DNA of 64,000 nucleotides from Desulfacinum infernum DSM 9756 (GTDB taxonomy: Bacteria > Desulfobacterota > Syntrophobacteria > Syntrophobacterales > DSM-9756), in assembly GCF_900129305.1 (NCBI RefSeq), contig NZ_FQVB01000011.1:1-64000 (forward strand). Direction: 5' to 3'. Made by a program: the position numbers and the translations under genes. Every line of letters begins with the position of its first letter. Positions within the stretch are counted from its first letter, which is position 1. Of this stretch, positions 17,805 to 28,924 are shown piece after piece. The notes under the pieces were generated by a model. The model did no database searches. It was not told the DNA's origin and was given only the letters and a program-made list of their open reading frames with translations.

Positions 17805-18839
17805 TCACTGCGCACCCAGCGGAAACTCCATTTCCGACTTCAAATCCCTTTCCATGAGATCCCGCACTGCTTGCCGAGGGTCCTTGCCCTCGTAAAGAAC
17901 CTTGTAGATCTGCTCGCTGATGGGCATTTCCACATCCATCTTGCGGGCCAGATGATAGACCGATTTACTCGTCTTCACCCCTTCGGCCACCATGCGCATG
18001 TCCGCCAGGATATCGGCCAGCTTTTCGCCCCGCCCCAACCGATAGCCCACGGTTCGGTTCCGGCTCAAATCCCCCGTGCAGGTGAGCAGCAGGTCGCCGA
18101 TTCCGGACAATCCGGCAAAGGTCATGGGATGCGCTCCCATCTTGACTCCCAGCCGGGTGATTTCCGCCAGGCCCCGGGTGATGAGGGCGGCCCGGGTGTT
18201 GTGGCCGTAGCCCAGCCCGTCGCAGGCGCCCGCCGCCAGGGCGATCACGTTTTTGAGCGCCCCGGCCAGTTCCACCCCCACCTTGTCCCGGCTCGTGTAG
18301 ACCCGAAACGTGGGGGTGTGGAAGATGCGCTGGACCTTTTCGGCGGTGGACAGGGAATCGGCGGCCACCGTGACGGCCGTGGGCGTCTTTTGCATAACCT
18401 CCCTGGCAAACGAGGGGCCCGCCAGGGTGACCACATGGGCTTCCAAAAACGGAGGAAGAAGCTCTTCCCAGATGCCCGACATGGTGAGCAGCGTGTCGTT
18501 TTCGATGCCCTTGGTGGCCGACACCAGAATGCAGCCCTTTTCCAGGTGGGGGACCATGAGGGACGCCACGCTGCGATACACATGGGACGGCACCACCATG
18601 ACCAGCATGGAATGATCGCGAACCGTTCCGGCCAGATCGGTGGACGGAGCAATGTTGTCGCTCAGGCGAAAGCCCTTGAGGTAGTAGTCGTTTTCCCGGG
18701 TCCGGCGGATGGTCTCGCACAACTCCGGTTCATAGACCCACAGATCCACCCCATAGCCCTTCTCCGCCAGAAGTTGGGCCAGAGCCGTTCCCCAGCTGCC
18801 GGCCCCGATCACTGCGATCCGCTGCGATCCATCCACCAA
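17805..18839 (-). CDS. gpsA: NAD(P)-dependent glycerol-3-phosphate dehydrogenase
   Basis: GpsA reduces dihydroxyacetone phosphate to sn-glycerol-3-phosphate, the phospholipid backbone. The 344-residue product has the N-terminal Rossmann motif IAVIGAGSWGTALAQLLAEKG, the conserved SATKGIEN segment, LAGPSFAREV, and the catalytic lysine region LAGALKNVIALAAGACDGLGYGHNTRAALITRGLAE (given in part: LKNVIALAAG). The TG near 260 (SGIGDLLLTCTGDLSRN) is also typical. ATG 18839 lies two bases downstream of the gyrA stop at 18842, so translation is probably coupled with gyrA. Full length, no defects. Confidence 0.96.
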   Translation of the reverse strand: MVDGSQRIAVIGAGSWGTALAQLLAEKGYGVDLWVYEPELCETIRRTRENDYYLKGFRLSDNIAPSTDLAGTVRDHSMLVMVVPSHVYRSVASLMVPHLEKGCILVSATKGIENDTLLTMSGIWEELLPPFLEAHVVTLAGPSFAREVMQKTPTAVTVAADSLSTAEKVQRIFHTPTFRVYTSRDKVGVELAGALKNVIALAAGACDGLGYGHNTRAALITRGLAEITRLGVKMGAHPMTFAGLSGIGDLLLTCTGDLSRNRTVGYRLGRGEKLADILADMRMVAEGVKTSKSVYHLARKMDVEMPISEQIYKVLYEGKDPRQAVRDLMERDLKSEMEFPLGAQ

Positions 18840-18841
18840 TC

Positions 18842-21253
18842 CTACTCCTCCTCGGATTCAGCGACCACGGCTGCATCCACGATCTCTTCGTCGTCGTTCA
18901 GATCCATCAACTTGACCCCCTGGGTGGAACGACCCATTTCCCGGATTTCCGCCACCGCCAGACGGATGAGGCGCCCCGTGTTGGTGATCAGCAGGACCTC
19001 ATCGTCCTCACTGACCTGCCGAAAGACGACCACCTCCCCGTTCTTTTCCGTGATCCGCACGTTGATCACCCCCTGGCCGCCGCGGCCCTGGACCCGATAG
19101 GCCGAGGAAGCGGTTCTCTTCCCGAATCCCTTGCGGGTCACCACCAGGATGGAGCGACCGTCGTCGATGGTGTCCATTCCGATCAGTTCACTGCCGGAAA
19201 GCTCCATGGCCTTGACGCCGCGGGTGGAACGCCCCATGGGGCGCACGGTCTTTTCGCTGATCCGGATACACTTGCCCGCCCGGCTCATGAAGAAAAGATC
19301 CTGCTCCCCATCGGTCATGCAGACCGAGATGAGTTCGTCGCCCTCGTCGATCAGGATCGCCCGGATCCCCACCGAACGCGGATTGCTGAAGGCGCTCAGT
19401 TCCGTCTTTTTCACGATCCCCTTCCGGGTGGCCATCACCACGTAACGGCCCTCGTCGAAGGAGCGCACCGGCATGACCGTGGCCACCCGTTCGCCCTCCA
19501 GCAGCGGCAAGAGGTTCACAATGGCCTTGCCGCTGGCCGCCGGACCCACTTCCGGGATGTTGTAAACCTTCAGCCAGTAGAGGCGGCCGAAGGATGTGAA
19601 CACCAGCAGGTAGTCGTGGGTGGAGGCGGTAAAAACGGAACGGACGAAGTCCTCTTCGCGTATGCTCATGCCCATGCGCCCCTTGCCGCCGCGGCGCTGG
19701 CTCCGGTAGATGTCCACAGGGGTGCGCTTCACATAGCCCGCGTGGGAAATGGTCACCACCACTTCCCTTTCGTCGATAAGGTCCTCCAGGCTCACATCCT
19801 TGGCGTCGGGGACGATTTCCGTCCGGCGCCCATCCCCGTAGGTGTTCACCAGTTCTTCCAGTTCCCCGTCGATGATCTGGTCGATGAGGGCCGGGGAGGC
19901 CAGGATCTGTCGGAATCGCTCGATATCCTTGAGGACCTGCTCGTATTCCTTGAGGATCTTGTCGCGTTCCAGGCCCGTCAGGCGCTGCAGCCGCATGTCC
20001 AGGATGGCCTGGGCCTGAACGTCGCTCAGCCCGAAGTTCTCCATCAACCGCTGCTTGGCCACGGGCGGGTTGGGCGCCGAACGGATGAGGCCAATGATCT
20101 CATCCAGGTGGTCCAGGGCGATCTTGAGGCCCTCCAGGACGTGGGCCCTCTTTTCCGCCTGTTCCAGGTCGTAGCGGGTTCTCCGGACCACCACCTCCCG
20201 GCGGAAATCGAGAAAATGGGAAAGCACCCCCTTGAGATCCAGCAGCTGGGGCCGGTTGTCCACCACCGCCAACAGGATCACCCCAAAGGTGGACTCCAGG
20301 GCAGTGAACTTGTAGAGCTGATTCTCCACGACCTGGGGGTTTTCACCGGTCTTCAGGACCAATACGATGCGCATCCCTTCCCGGCTGGACTCGTCCCGGA
20401 TGTCCTGGATGCCGGTGATGCGTTTTTCCTTGACCAGCTCCGCGATCCGCTCCTGGAGCTTGGCCTTGTTCACCTGGTAGGGAAGCTCGGTCACCACCAG
20501 CTGGCGGCGCTTTCCGACTTCCTCCAGTTCCACCCGAGCCCGCATGCGCACGAGGCCGCGGCCCGTCTCATAAGCTTCCCGGATGCCGTCCGTGCCCACA
20601 ATGAACCCGCCCGTGGGAAAATCGGGGCCGGGGATGGTCTTCATGAGATCCAGACTGGTCAGTTCCGGATCCTTCAAAAGGGCCTGCAGTCCCCGGCACA
20701 GCTCCGTGATGTTGTGGGGAGGAATGTTGGTGGCCATGCCCACGGCGATCCCCGAAGCGCCGTTCAGCAGCAGGTTGGGCACCCGGGTGGGCAAGACGAC
20801 GGGCTCCTGCAGGGAGTTGTCGTAGTTGGGGGTGAATTCCACCGTGTTCTTTTCGATATCCTGCAGGAACTCGTGGGCCATGCGCGCCATGCGGATTTCC
20901 GTGTAACGCATGGCAGCCGGGGGATCCCCGTCCACGGAACCGAAGTTGCCCTGGCCGTCCACCAGGGGATAGCGCATGGAGAAATCCTGGGCCATCCGCA
21001 CGATGGTGTCGTAGACGGCCGCGTCCCCGTGGGGATGGTACTTACCGATCACATCGCCCACGATGCGGGCCGATTTCTTGTAGGGTTTGTTATAGTCGTT
21101 TTTGAGCTCGTACATGGCGTAGAGCACGCGCCGGTGCACGGGCTTCAGGCCGTCGCGCACATCGGGAAGGGCCCGCCCGATGATCACGCTCATGGCATAG
21201 TCCAGGTACGAAAGCTTGATTTCGTCTTCGATGTTGATGGTCGGTTGCGTCAT
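18842..21253 (-). CDS. gyrA: DNA gyrase subunit A
   Basis: Breakage-reunion subunit of DNA gyrase. The 803-residue product starts with the usual [19 protein letters not shown] and carries the active-site tyrosine in [10 protein letters not shown] (about residue 120). The C-terminal domain shows the beta-pinwheel repeats, including a GyrA box QRRGGKG (near 540). In the quinolone-resistance region the text is [15 protein letters not shown]: the position equivalent to E. coli Ser83 is Ala, while Asp87 is kept. This may be natural in the lineage. It lies 67 bp after gyrB on the same strand and two bases before gpsA. Confidence 0.97.
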   Translation of the reverse strand: MTQPTINIEDEIKLSYLDYAMSVIIGRALPDVRDGLKPVHRRVLYAMYELKNDYNKPYKKSARIVGDVIGKYHPHGDAAVYDTIVRMAQDFSMRYPLVDGQGNFGSVDGDPPAAMRYTEIRMARMAHEFLQDIEKNTVEFTPNYDNSLQEPVVLPTRVPNLLLNGASGIAVGMATNIPPHNITELCRGLQALLKDPELTSLDLMKTIPGPDFPTGGFIVGTDGIREAYETGRGLVRMRARVELEEVGKRRQLVVTELPYQVNKAKLQERIAELVKEKRITGIQDIRDESSREGMRIVLVLKTGENPQVVENQLYKFTALESTFGVILLAVVDNRPQLLDLKGVLSHFLDFRREVVVRRTRYDLEQAEKRAHVLEGLKIALDHLDEIIGLIRSAPNPPVAKQRLMENFGLSDVQAQAILDMRLQRLTGLERDKILKEYEQVLKDIERFRQILASPALIDQIIDGELEELVNTYGDGRRTEIVPDAKDVSLEDLIDEREVVVTISHAGYVKRTPVDIYRSQRRGGKGRMGMSIREEDFVRSVFTASTHDYLLVFTSFGRLYWLKVYNIPEVGPAASGKAIVNLLPLLEGERVATVMPVRSFDEGRYVVMATRKGIVKKTELSAFSNPRSVGIRAILIDEGDELISVCMTDGEQDLFFMSRAGKCIRISEKTVRPMGRSTRGVKAMELSGSELIGMDTIDDGRSILVVTRKGFGKRTASSAYRVQGRGGQGVINVRITEKNGEVVVFRQVSEDDEVLLITNTGRLIRLAVAEIREMGRSTQGVKLMDLNDDEEIVDAAVVAESEEE

Positions 21254-21281
21254 CGTTGTCGTCCGTCGCTGGTTCGTCGTC

Positions 21282-21309
21282 AGGCGTAAGCCGTGAGGCG
21301 TGAGGCGTA
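21282..21309. repeat. Four tandem 7-bp repeats in the gyrB-gyrA spacer
   Basis: The spacer contains AGGCGTA, AGCCGTG, AGGCGTG and AGGCGTA in direct succession. The units differ by one or two bases. Function unknown; possibly slippage-derived spacer between co-transcribed genes. Confidence 0.6.
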
Positions 21310-21320
21310 ATCCTTAACCC

Positions 21321-23747
<2,427 letters not shown>

Positions 23748-23772
23748 TCAATCCTCGTTATTTTCAAAGCCT

Positions 23773-23836
23773 TCGGGCAAATGGCCCGAGCGGGCGATGC
23801 ACGAAAGCCGTGGCGGGCGCGAAGGCCCACCACGGC
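23773..23836 (-). promoter_or_regulatory. Two hairpins in the gyrB leader
   Basis: Within the predicted leader there is a 12-bp stem with one mismatch (GCCGTGGCGGGC at 23807-23818 with GCCCACCACGGC at 23825-23836) and a perfect 6-bp stem (TCGGGC at 23773 with GCCCGA at 23784-23789). No T-run follows. They may be structural, attenuating or incidental. Confidence 0.4.
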
Positions 23837-23854
23837 AAGCATGCCAAACAGTTT

Positions 23855-23883
23855 TATATACCCCTTTTAGGGGAGGGAATCAA
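23855..23883 (-). promoter_or_regulatory. Putative gyrB promoter
   Basis: Minus strand: TTGATT (23878-23883), 17-base spacer, TATATA (23855-23860). Transcription would begin near 23848, leaving a leader of about 110 bases before gyrB. Consensus match only. Confidence 0.5.
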
Positions 23884-23944
23884 TGGAAAAGTGGAGGGGA
23901 TGGAAGGTTTTTAGTCTGTTATTTTAAAAACTTAAAAGCACTCC

Positions 23945-25054
23945 TCACACCATCATCGGCATCACCAAAGCCAGATGGTCCGGATTGTCGGGCTCCAGGA
24001 ACATGCCCCCATGGTACTCATCCAGCCATTGGAACCGAACCCTTTCCGACTGCATGTTCTGCAGCGCTTCGATCACGTAGCGGATGTTGTAGGCCACGCT
24101 GAATCCGTCCCCCAAGTAGTCCACGGGAAGTTCCTCCTGGGCCGTTCCCAGCTCGGGGTTTCCGGCTTCCAACACCAGCAGGCGGTCGCTCACCGTCATG
24201 CGGACGAAAACCCAGCTTTGGTCCGTGACCACGGCCATGCGCTTGAGCGCCCCGATGAGGATTTCCCGGTCCATTTCCAGGTGCCCCGATTCGGCATCGG
24301 GTATGATGAGATCATACTGGGGGAATTCCTCCTCCAGAAGCTGGATGGAAAGATGCGTATTGGGGGTTTGCGCAAAAAGGCGATTCTCGTGGAGACCCAA
24401 GGAGATCTCATGGGATTTTTCCAGCAGCCGCAAAATCTCCTGAACACCCTTCCTCGGTATGGTGATCCCCGCTTCATCCCCAATAAACCGGGCGGCCGGA
24501 AAGGGAATCTGGTCGTAGGCCAGGCGATGACCGTCCGAGCCCACCATGCGAAGCAGCTCCTCGCCCACGGGGTGCCAGTAGAGTCCCGGAATGCTCAGGG
24601 GATCTTCGTCCATGGGAACCGTGTAGATCGTCCGGGAAAGGGCCCGGCGCAAGACCCCCGCTTCCACATCAAAGCTCTGGCGGGCCACGGAAACCGTAAA
24701 ATGGGGAAAATCTTCCGCTCGGATCGTCGCCAGCTTATACTGGGTACGCCCTCCCACCACCGTGAGACGGTCGTTGTCGGTGAGCTCGCATTGGATGGTT
24801 TCCTGGCGCAGTTCCTTCACCAAGTCCAGGAATTTCCGCGCTGATACCGTGGTTCTTCCCGGTATGCTCACCTGGGCGTCCACCTGTGTCTTCAGGCTGA
24901 TGTCCAGGTCGGTGGCCGAAAGGTGCAGTTGCTGGTCCTCATCCGCTTCCAAAAGCACGTGGCTCAGAACCTGCATGGTGCTTTTCTTGTCCGTGATGCC
25001 GGCCACCTTGGTAAGAGCTGTCAAGAGGGCGTCCCGTTCGATCTCCCATTTCAT
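23945..25054 (-). CDS. dnaN: DNA polymerase III beta subunit (sliding clamp)
   Basis: The ring-shaped processivity clamp that holds polymerase III on DNA. The 369-residue product from ATG 25054 starts MKWEIERDALLTALTKVAG and has the three repeated clamp folds. The middle shows GLYWHPVGEELLRMVGSDGHRLAY and the end LEPDNPDHLALVMPMMV; the terminal LALVMPMMV is the canonical hydrophobic tail of the peptide-binding pocket. An upstream in-frame ATG at 25135 would add 27 residues with no homology; GGGAG seven bases before 25054 supports the shorter form. dnaN heads the dnaN-gyrB-gyrA-gpsA series, but dnaA, its usual upstream neighbour, is absent. Confidence 0.97.
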   Translation of the reverse strand: MKWEIERDALLTALTKVAGITDKKSTMQVLSHVLLEADEDQQLHLSATDLDISLKTQVDAQVSIPGRTTVSARKFLDLVKELRQETIQCELTDNDRLTVVGGRTQYKLATIRAEDFPHFTVSVARQSFDVEAGVLRRALSRTIYTVPMDEDPLSIPGLYWHPVGEELLRMVGSDGHRLAYDQIPFPAARFIGDEAGITIPRKGVQEILRLLEKSHEISLGLHENRLFAQTPNTHLSIQLLEEEFPQYDLIIPDAESGHLEMDREILIGALKRMAVVTDQSWVFVRMTVSDRLLVLEAGNPELGTAQEELPVDYLGDGFSVAYNIRYVIEALQNMQSERVRFQWLDEYHGGMFLEPDNPDHLALVMPMMV

Positions 25055-25656
25055 CGTGTCACTCCCGAGTGCGGGAAGGTCGTGATGGTTGTTGGTCTTT
25101 TTCTTTTCTGCATAAGGGTTCGTCATCGTAATCAAGGCCTGTCAAATTGTCAAAACCATTGCCAACACCTTGATATTAAAAGGCTGGCGACTGAACATCT
25201 TTCCATCCGTCCTTCCACGAAACCGAGTAAAATGCGATGCATCCCGACCGTTTTCCACATCCTTCGACGCGTTTTGAACATCGGCGCCTTTCCTTTCAAC
25301 ACCCCTTCGAGGGGTTGTGCCCTTTACAAGGGAAAGCACAATTGACCTTAAGCAGCCAATTTCCAATGACCTTTTCCGCTTGACAACGAAGGAAAGCTCA
25401 AGTAGGTTTCCGCTGAATGTGAAAAATATATCTTGATCGGAGTGTGCCCGCCGACGGACAACTCCGGTGCCCGTCTCCACACTTTTTTCACAAGCGGTCA
25501 AGCGAGTCCATTCGGGTCCGCGTCCCGCCGGGTAGGGGGCCTGTCGTGGATCTGTGCAGGAGGGAGTGAGTCGAAAAGGGCCGGGGAGATCAGAATAGAA
25601 ACCGGTTCCTTTTCCCCCAACCGTAACTTTCAAAGCCGCATAGTTAGGAGGAAAAC
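25055..25656. other. 602-bp divergent region between dnaN and fhs
   Basis: No gene is supported here. It holds the dnaN promoter candidate, a TTGACA at 25380-25385 followed 17 bases later by a poor TAGGTT that could serve fhs, and one DnaA-box-like TTTTCCACA at 25251-25259 (one mismatch). An AT-rich run AAAAATATATC lies near 25420. No cluster of DnaA boxes or AT-rich 13-mers is seen, so an origin is not supported. The fhs ribosome binding site TTAGGAGG is at about 25644-25651. Confidence 0.5.
25125..25153 (-). promoter_or_regulatory. Putative dnaN promoter
   Basis: Minus strand: TTGACA (25148-25153), 17-base spacer, TACGAT (25125-25130). A second TTGACA lies eight bases closer to the gene, giving a doubled -35-like element. 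The start point would be about 70 bases before dnaN. Confidence 0.45.
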
Positions 25657-27420
25657 ATGCCGTACGATCCGACCAAAATGGCCGACTGGCAGATTTCGGA
25701 AGAAGCCGAAAAGAACATGCCCACGCCCGATGACTGGCGGGATCGCCTGGGTCTGGAAAAGGATGAAGTGATCCCGGTGGGGCGCCTTTGCCGGCTCAAC
25801 TTCATGAAGATCATGGAACGCCTCAAGGACAAGCCCGACGGCAAGTATATCGAGGTGACCGCCATCACCCCCACGCCGCTGGGTGAAGGAAAGTCCACCA
25901 CCTCCTTGGGCCTCATGGAAGGCTTGGGCAAGCGCGGTGTGAACGTGGGCGGCTGTTTGCGCCAGCCTTCGGGCGGACCCACCATGAACATCAAGGGAAC
26001 GGCGGCCGGCGGCGGCAACGCTCTGCTTATTCCCATGACCGAATTCTCCATGGGCCTCACGGGCGACATCAACAACATCATGAACGCCCACAACCTGGCC
26101 ATGGTGGCCCTGACGGCGCGCATGCAACATGAGCGCAACTACACGGACGAGCAACTGGAGCGCCTGACCAAGATGCGCCGTCTGGACATCGATCCCACCC
26201 GCGTGGAGATGGGCTGGATCATCGACTTCTGTGCCCAGGCTCTTCGCAACATCGTCATCGGCCTCGGCGGCCGTTACGACGGCTACACCATGCAGTCCCG
26301 GTTCGGCATCGCGGTGAGCTCCGAGATCATGGCCATTCTCTCCATCGTGAGGGACCTGGCTGACATGCGCGAGCGCATGGCCAACATCACGGTGGCCTTC
26401 GACAAGCGCGGCAATCCCGTGACCACCGGCGACCTGGAAGTGGCCGGCGCCATGACGGCCTTCATGGTGGAATCCATCAACCCCACCCTGTGCTCAACGG
26501 CCGAGTACCAGCCCTGTATGGTCCATGCCGGCCCGTTCGCCAACATTGCCGTGGGCCAGTCGTCCATCATCGGCGACCGCGTGGGCCTGAAGCTCTTCGA
26601 CTACCACGTGACGGAATCGGGCTTTGCGGCGGATATCGGCTTCGAGAAGTTCTGGAACGTCAAGTGCCGCTACAGCGGCCTCAAGCCCCATGTCTCGGTG
26701 CTCACCACCACCATCCGCGCCCTCAAGATGCACGGCGGCGGCCCCAAGGTGGTGGCGGGTCTGCCGTTGCCCGAAGAGTACACCAAGGAAAACGTGGAGC
26801 TGGTGGAAAAGGGCATTCCCAACATGCTCCACATGATCAACGTGATCCGCAAGTCGGGCATGAACCCCGTGGTGTGCATCAACGCCTTCCACACCGACAC
26901 CAAGGACGAAATCGAAGCGGTGCGCAAGGCGGCCGAGGCGGCCGGAGCCCGCTGCGCCCTGTCCGAGCACTGGCTCAAGGGCGGCGAGGGCGCCCTGGAG
27001 CTGGCCGATGCGGTCATCGATGCGTGCAACGAGCAAAGCGAATTCAAGTTCCTCTATCCGCTGGAAATGAAGCTGCGTGACCGCGTGGAAATGATTGCCA
27101 AGGAAGTGTACGGCGCCGACGGTGTGGCTTGGACTCCGGAGGCCGAAGCCAAGGCCAAGATGCTGGAATCCGATCCCAAGTACCAAGACTTCGCCACCAT
27201 GATGGTGAAGACCCACCTGAGCTTGAGCCACGACCCGTCCCTGAAGGGCGTGCCCAAGGGCTGGGTGCTGCCGATCCGCGATGTGTTGATCTACTCGGGC
27301 GCCAAGTTCCTCTGCCCCATGGCCGGCACCATCAGCCTCATGCCCGGTACTTCCTCCAACCCGGCCTTCCGCCGCATCGACGTGGATGTGAAGACCGGCA
27401 AGGTGATGGGTTTGTTCTAA
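25657..27420 (+). CDS. fhs: Formate-tetrahydrofolate ligase
   Basis: Joins formate to tetrahydrofolate with ATP, giving 10-formyl-tetrahydrofolate, the entry step of the Wood-Ljungdahl methyl branch; in the oxidative direction it can yield ATP. The 587-residue product has the P-loop-like [13 protein letters not shown] (about 71-83) and the family text [32 protein letters not shown] and the C-terminal [12 protein letters not shown] are also present. It is about 30 residues longer than the clostridial enzyme, partly at the N-terminus. AGGAGG precedes ATG 25657. It is followed, after a terminator-like hairpin, by folD on the same strand. Confidence 0.97.
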   Translation: MPYDPTKMADWQISEEAEKNMPTPDDWRDRLGLEKDEVIPVGRLCRLNFMKIMERLKDKPDGKYIEVTAITPTPLGEGKSTTSLGLMEGLGKRGVNVGGCLRQPSGGPTMNIKGTAAGGGNALLIPMTEFSMGLTGDINNIMNAHNLAMVALTARMQHERNYTDEQLERLTKMRRLDIDPTRVEMGWIIDFCAQALRNIVIGLGGRYDGYTMQSRFGIAVSSEIMAILSIVRDLADMRERMANITVAFDKRGNPVTTGDLEVAGAMTAFMVESINPTLCSTAEYQPCMVHAGPFANIAVGQSSIIGDRVGLKLFDYHVTESGFAADIGFEKFWNVKCRYSGLKPHVSVLTTTIRALKMHGGGPKVVAGLPLPEEYTKENVELVEKGIPNMLHMINVIRKSGMNPVVCINAFHTDTKDEIEAVRKAAEAAGARCALSEHWLKGGEGALELADAVIDACNEQSEFKFLYPLEMKLRDRVEMIAKEVYGADGVAWTPEAEAKAKMLESDPKYQDFATMMVKTHLSLSHDPSLKGVPKGWVLPIRDVLIYSGAKFLCPMAGTISLMPGTSSNPAFRRIDVDVKTGKVMGLF

Positions 27421-27440
27421 GGACGTCCAAAAAACGGGAG

Positions 27441-27469
27441 CGGCGGGGATGCGTCCCCGCCGTTTTTTT
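27441..27469 (+). terminator. Intrinsic terminator between fhs and folD
   Basis: A nine-base stem (CGGCGGGGA with TCCCCGCCG, loop TGCG) is followed by seven T residues. It would end or attenuate fhs transcripts 20 bp before folD, whose ribosome binding site (AAAGGAGAAG) lies directly after, so folD may be read at a reduced level. Confidence 0.8.
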
Positions 27470-27488
27470 GGTTTGAAAGGAGAAGAAG

Positions 27489-28379
27489 ATGTCGGCAAAG
27501 CTCATCAAAGGGGCCGAGGTGGCCAAGGAGATTCGCGCGGAACTGAAGGAAGAGGTCCAGCATATCAAGGAAAAGTACGGTGTCGTACCCGGCCTGGTGA
27601 CGATCCTGGTGGGGGAAAATCCGGCTTCCCAGAGCTATGTGCGGGCCAAGCAGAAGGCCGCCCACGAGCTGGGCTTCTACTCGGTTCAGGACGATCAGCC
27701 CGCCGATATTTCGGAAGAAGCTCTGCTGGCCCTCATCGACAAGTACAACAAGGATCCCAAGATCGACGGCATCCTCATCCAGCTGCCGCTGCCCAAGCAC
27801 ATTGATGAAAACAAGGTTCTCTACGCCATTGATCCCAGCAAGGACGTGGATGCGTTCCATCCCTTCAACGTGGGCAAGCTCATGATCGGCCAGCCCGACT
27901 ACCTGCCCTGCACCCCGGCGGGCATCCAGGAACTGCTCATCCGCTCCGGCACGGAAACCTCCGGTGCCGAAGTGGTGGTGGTCGGGCGGTCCAACATCGT
28001 GGGGAAACCCATCGCCGTCATGATGATGCAGAAGGGCCCCGGGGCCAACGCCACGGTGACCGTGTGTCACACCCGCACCAAGGACGTGCAGTTCCATACC
28101 AAGCGGGCGGACATCCTGATCGTGGCCGCCGGTGTCACCGAATACGTCAAAGGCGACTGGATCAAGCCGGGGGCGGTGGTCATCGACGTGGGCGTCAACG
28201 AAGTGGGCCGCACGGCGGACGGCAAACGGATCCTCAAGGGCGATGTGGCCTTCGATGAAGCCAAGGAAGTGGCCAGCGCCATCACGCCCGTTCCCGGCGG
28301 TGTTGGCCCCATGACCATCACCATGCTCATGAAGAACACGGTGCGAGGCTGCAAAGTGCATCACAACATCAAGGACTGA
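27489..28379 (+). CDS. folD: Methylenetetrahydrofolate dehydrogenase / methenyltetrahydrofolate cyclohydrolase
   Basis: Bifunctional enzyme linking 10-formyl-, methenyl- and methylene-tetrahydrofolate, second and third steps of the methyl branch. The 296-residue product has VGENPASQSYVRAKQKAA near 45-60 (catalytic Tyr and Lys in SYVRAKQKA), the QLPLPKHID substrate loop, DVDAFHP, and the Rossmann segment VVVGRSNIVGKPIA. It ends at PVPGGVGPMTITMLMKNT, all standard. Its location 68 bp after fhs supports a joint pathway role. Cofactor preference (NAD or NADP) cannot be told from the sequence by eye. Confidence 0.97.
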   Translation: MSAKLIKGAEVAKEIRAELKEEVQHIKEKYGVVPGLVTILVGENPASQSYVRAKQKAAHELGFYSVQDDQPADISEEALLALIDKYNKDPKIDGILIQLPLPKHIDENKVLYAIDPSKDVDAFHPFNVGKLMIGQPDYLPCTPAGIQELLIRSGTETSGAEVVVVGRSNIVGKPIAVMMMQKGPGANATVTVCHTRTKDVQFHTKRADILIVAAGVTEYVKGDWIKPGAVVIDVGVNEVGRTADGKRILKGDVAFDEAKEVASAITPVPGGVGPMTITMLMKNTVRGCKVHHNIKD

Positions 28380-28398
28380 CAGCCCACCAAGCGACAAA

Positions 28399-28428
28399 AA
28401 AGGGCGCCCTCGAAAGAGGGCGCCCTTT
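28399..28428. terminator. Bidirectional terminator between folD and mvhD
   Basis: A perfect 13-bp stem (AAAGGGCGCCCTC / GAGGGCGCCCTTT) with a GAAA tetraloop sits between the convergent folD and mvhD genes. A-rich and T-rich flanks allow it to work on both strands. Confidence 0.85.
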
Positions 28429-28455
28429 CCTTTTGATGACCTTCTTTTTGATGTT

Positions 28456-28863
28456 CTACTTGGCCGGGTTCGGTCCCAGTTCCTTGATCTTTTCCACCAT
28501 CTCCTGGGCCGCTTCCACGAAAAGTTGGCCCTTGCCGGCCATCATATGATAGAGGGCCACCCGCTCGGGCTCCAGGCCCACGTTGGAGAGGAGGTTCTGC
28601 ACGTATTGGACCTTCTTTTCCGCCTTCTCCACGCCGTGCTTGTATTGGCAGCTGTCCGGCTGGCACCCGGCCACATAGACGCCGTCGGCACCGGCTTCCA
28701 GGGCCTTGAGAAGATGGAGGCTGTCCAAGCGGCCCGTGCAGGGCAGCTGAATCACCTTCACATTGGGCGGCAGGCTGAGGGCCATCTTTTCCGATATCTG
28801 CGCCGCCGAAGACGCGCAATTGGAACAACAAAAGGCCACGATTTGGGGTTCAAAGGCGCTCAT
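28456..28863 (-). CDS. mvhD: Hydrogenase/heterodisulfide reductase iron-sulfur subunit MvhD/FlpD family, cysteine form
   Basis: A 135-residue protein of the family (MvhD, FlpD, FrhD-delta) that carries a [2Fe-2S] centre and passes electrons to HdrA. The text IVAFCCSNCASSAAQ places Cys at 12, 13 and 16. Further cysteines occur in PCTGR and AGCQPDSCQYKHG. It lies 61 bp after the second hdrA gene and ends the minus-strand hdr set. A paralogue at 43335-43799 has selenocysteine where this one has Cys16. Partner in vivo is inferred from gene order: HdrA above it, and possibly MetF. Confidence 0.93.
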   Translation of the reverse strand: MSAFEPQIVAFCCSNCASSAAQISEKMALSLPPNVKVIQLPCTGRLDSLHLLKALEAGADGVYVAGCQPDSCQYKHGVEKAEKKVQYVQNLLSNVGLEPERVALYHMMAGKGQLFVEAAQEMVEKIKELGPNPAK

Positions 28864-28924
28864 GAGACCAACTCCTTATGTTGTCGTCCTGTGCCGGTTG
28901 AACGATGCATTCTTTCCGAGGCCG

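Noticed and set aside
25251-25259. DnaA-box-like TTTTCCACA near dnaN as evidence for the replication origin
   Set aside because: Only one near-match in the 600-bp region and no AT-rich unwinding repeats; another single near-match (CTATCCACA at 31845-31853) occurs between hdrA genes, so such hits are not specific.
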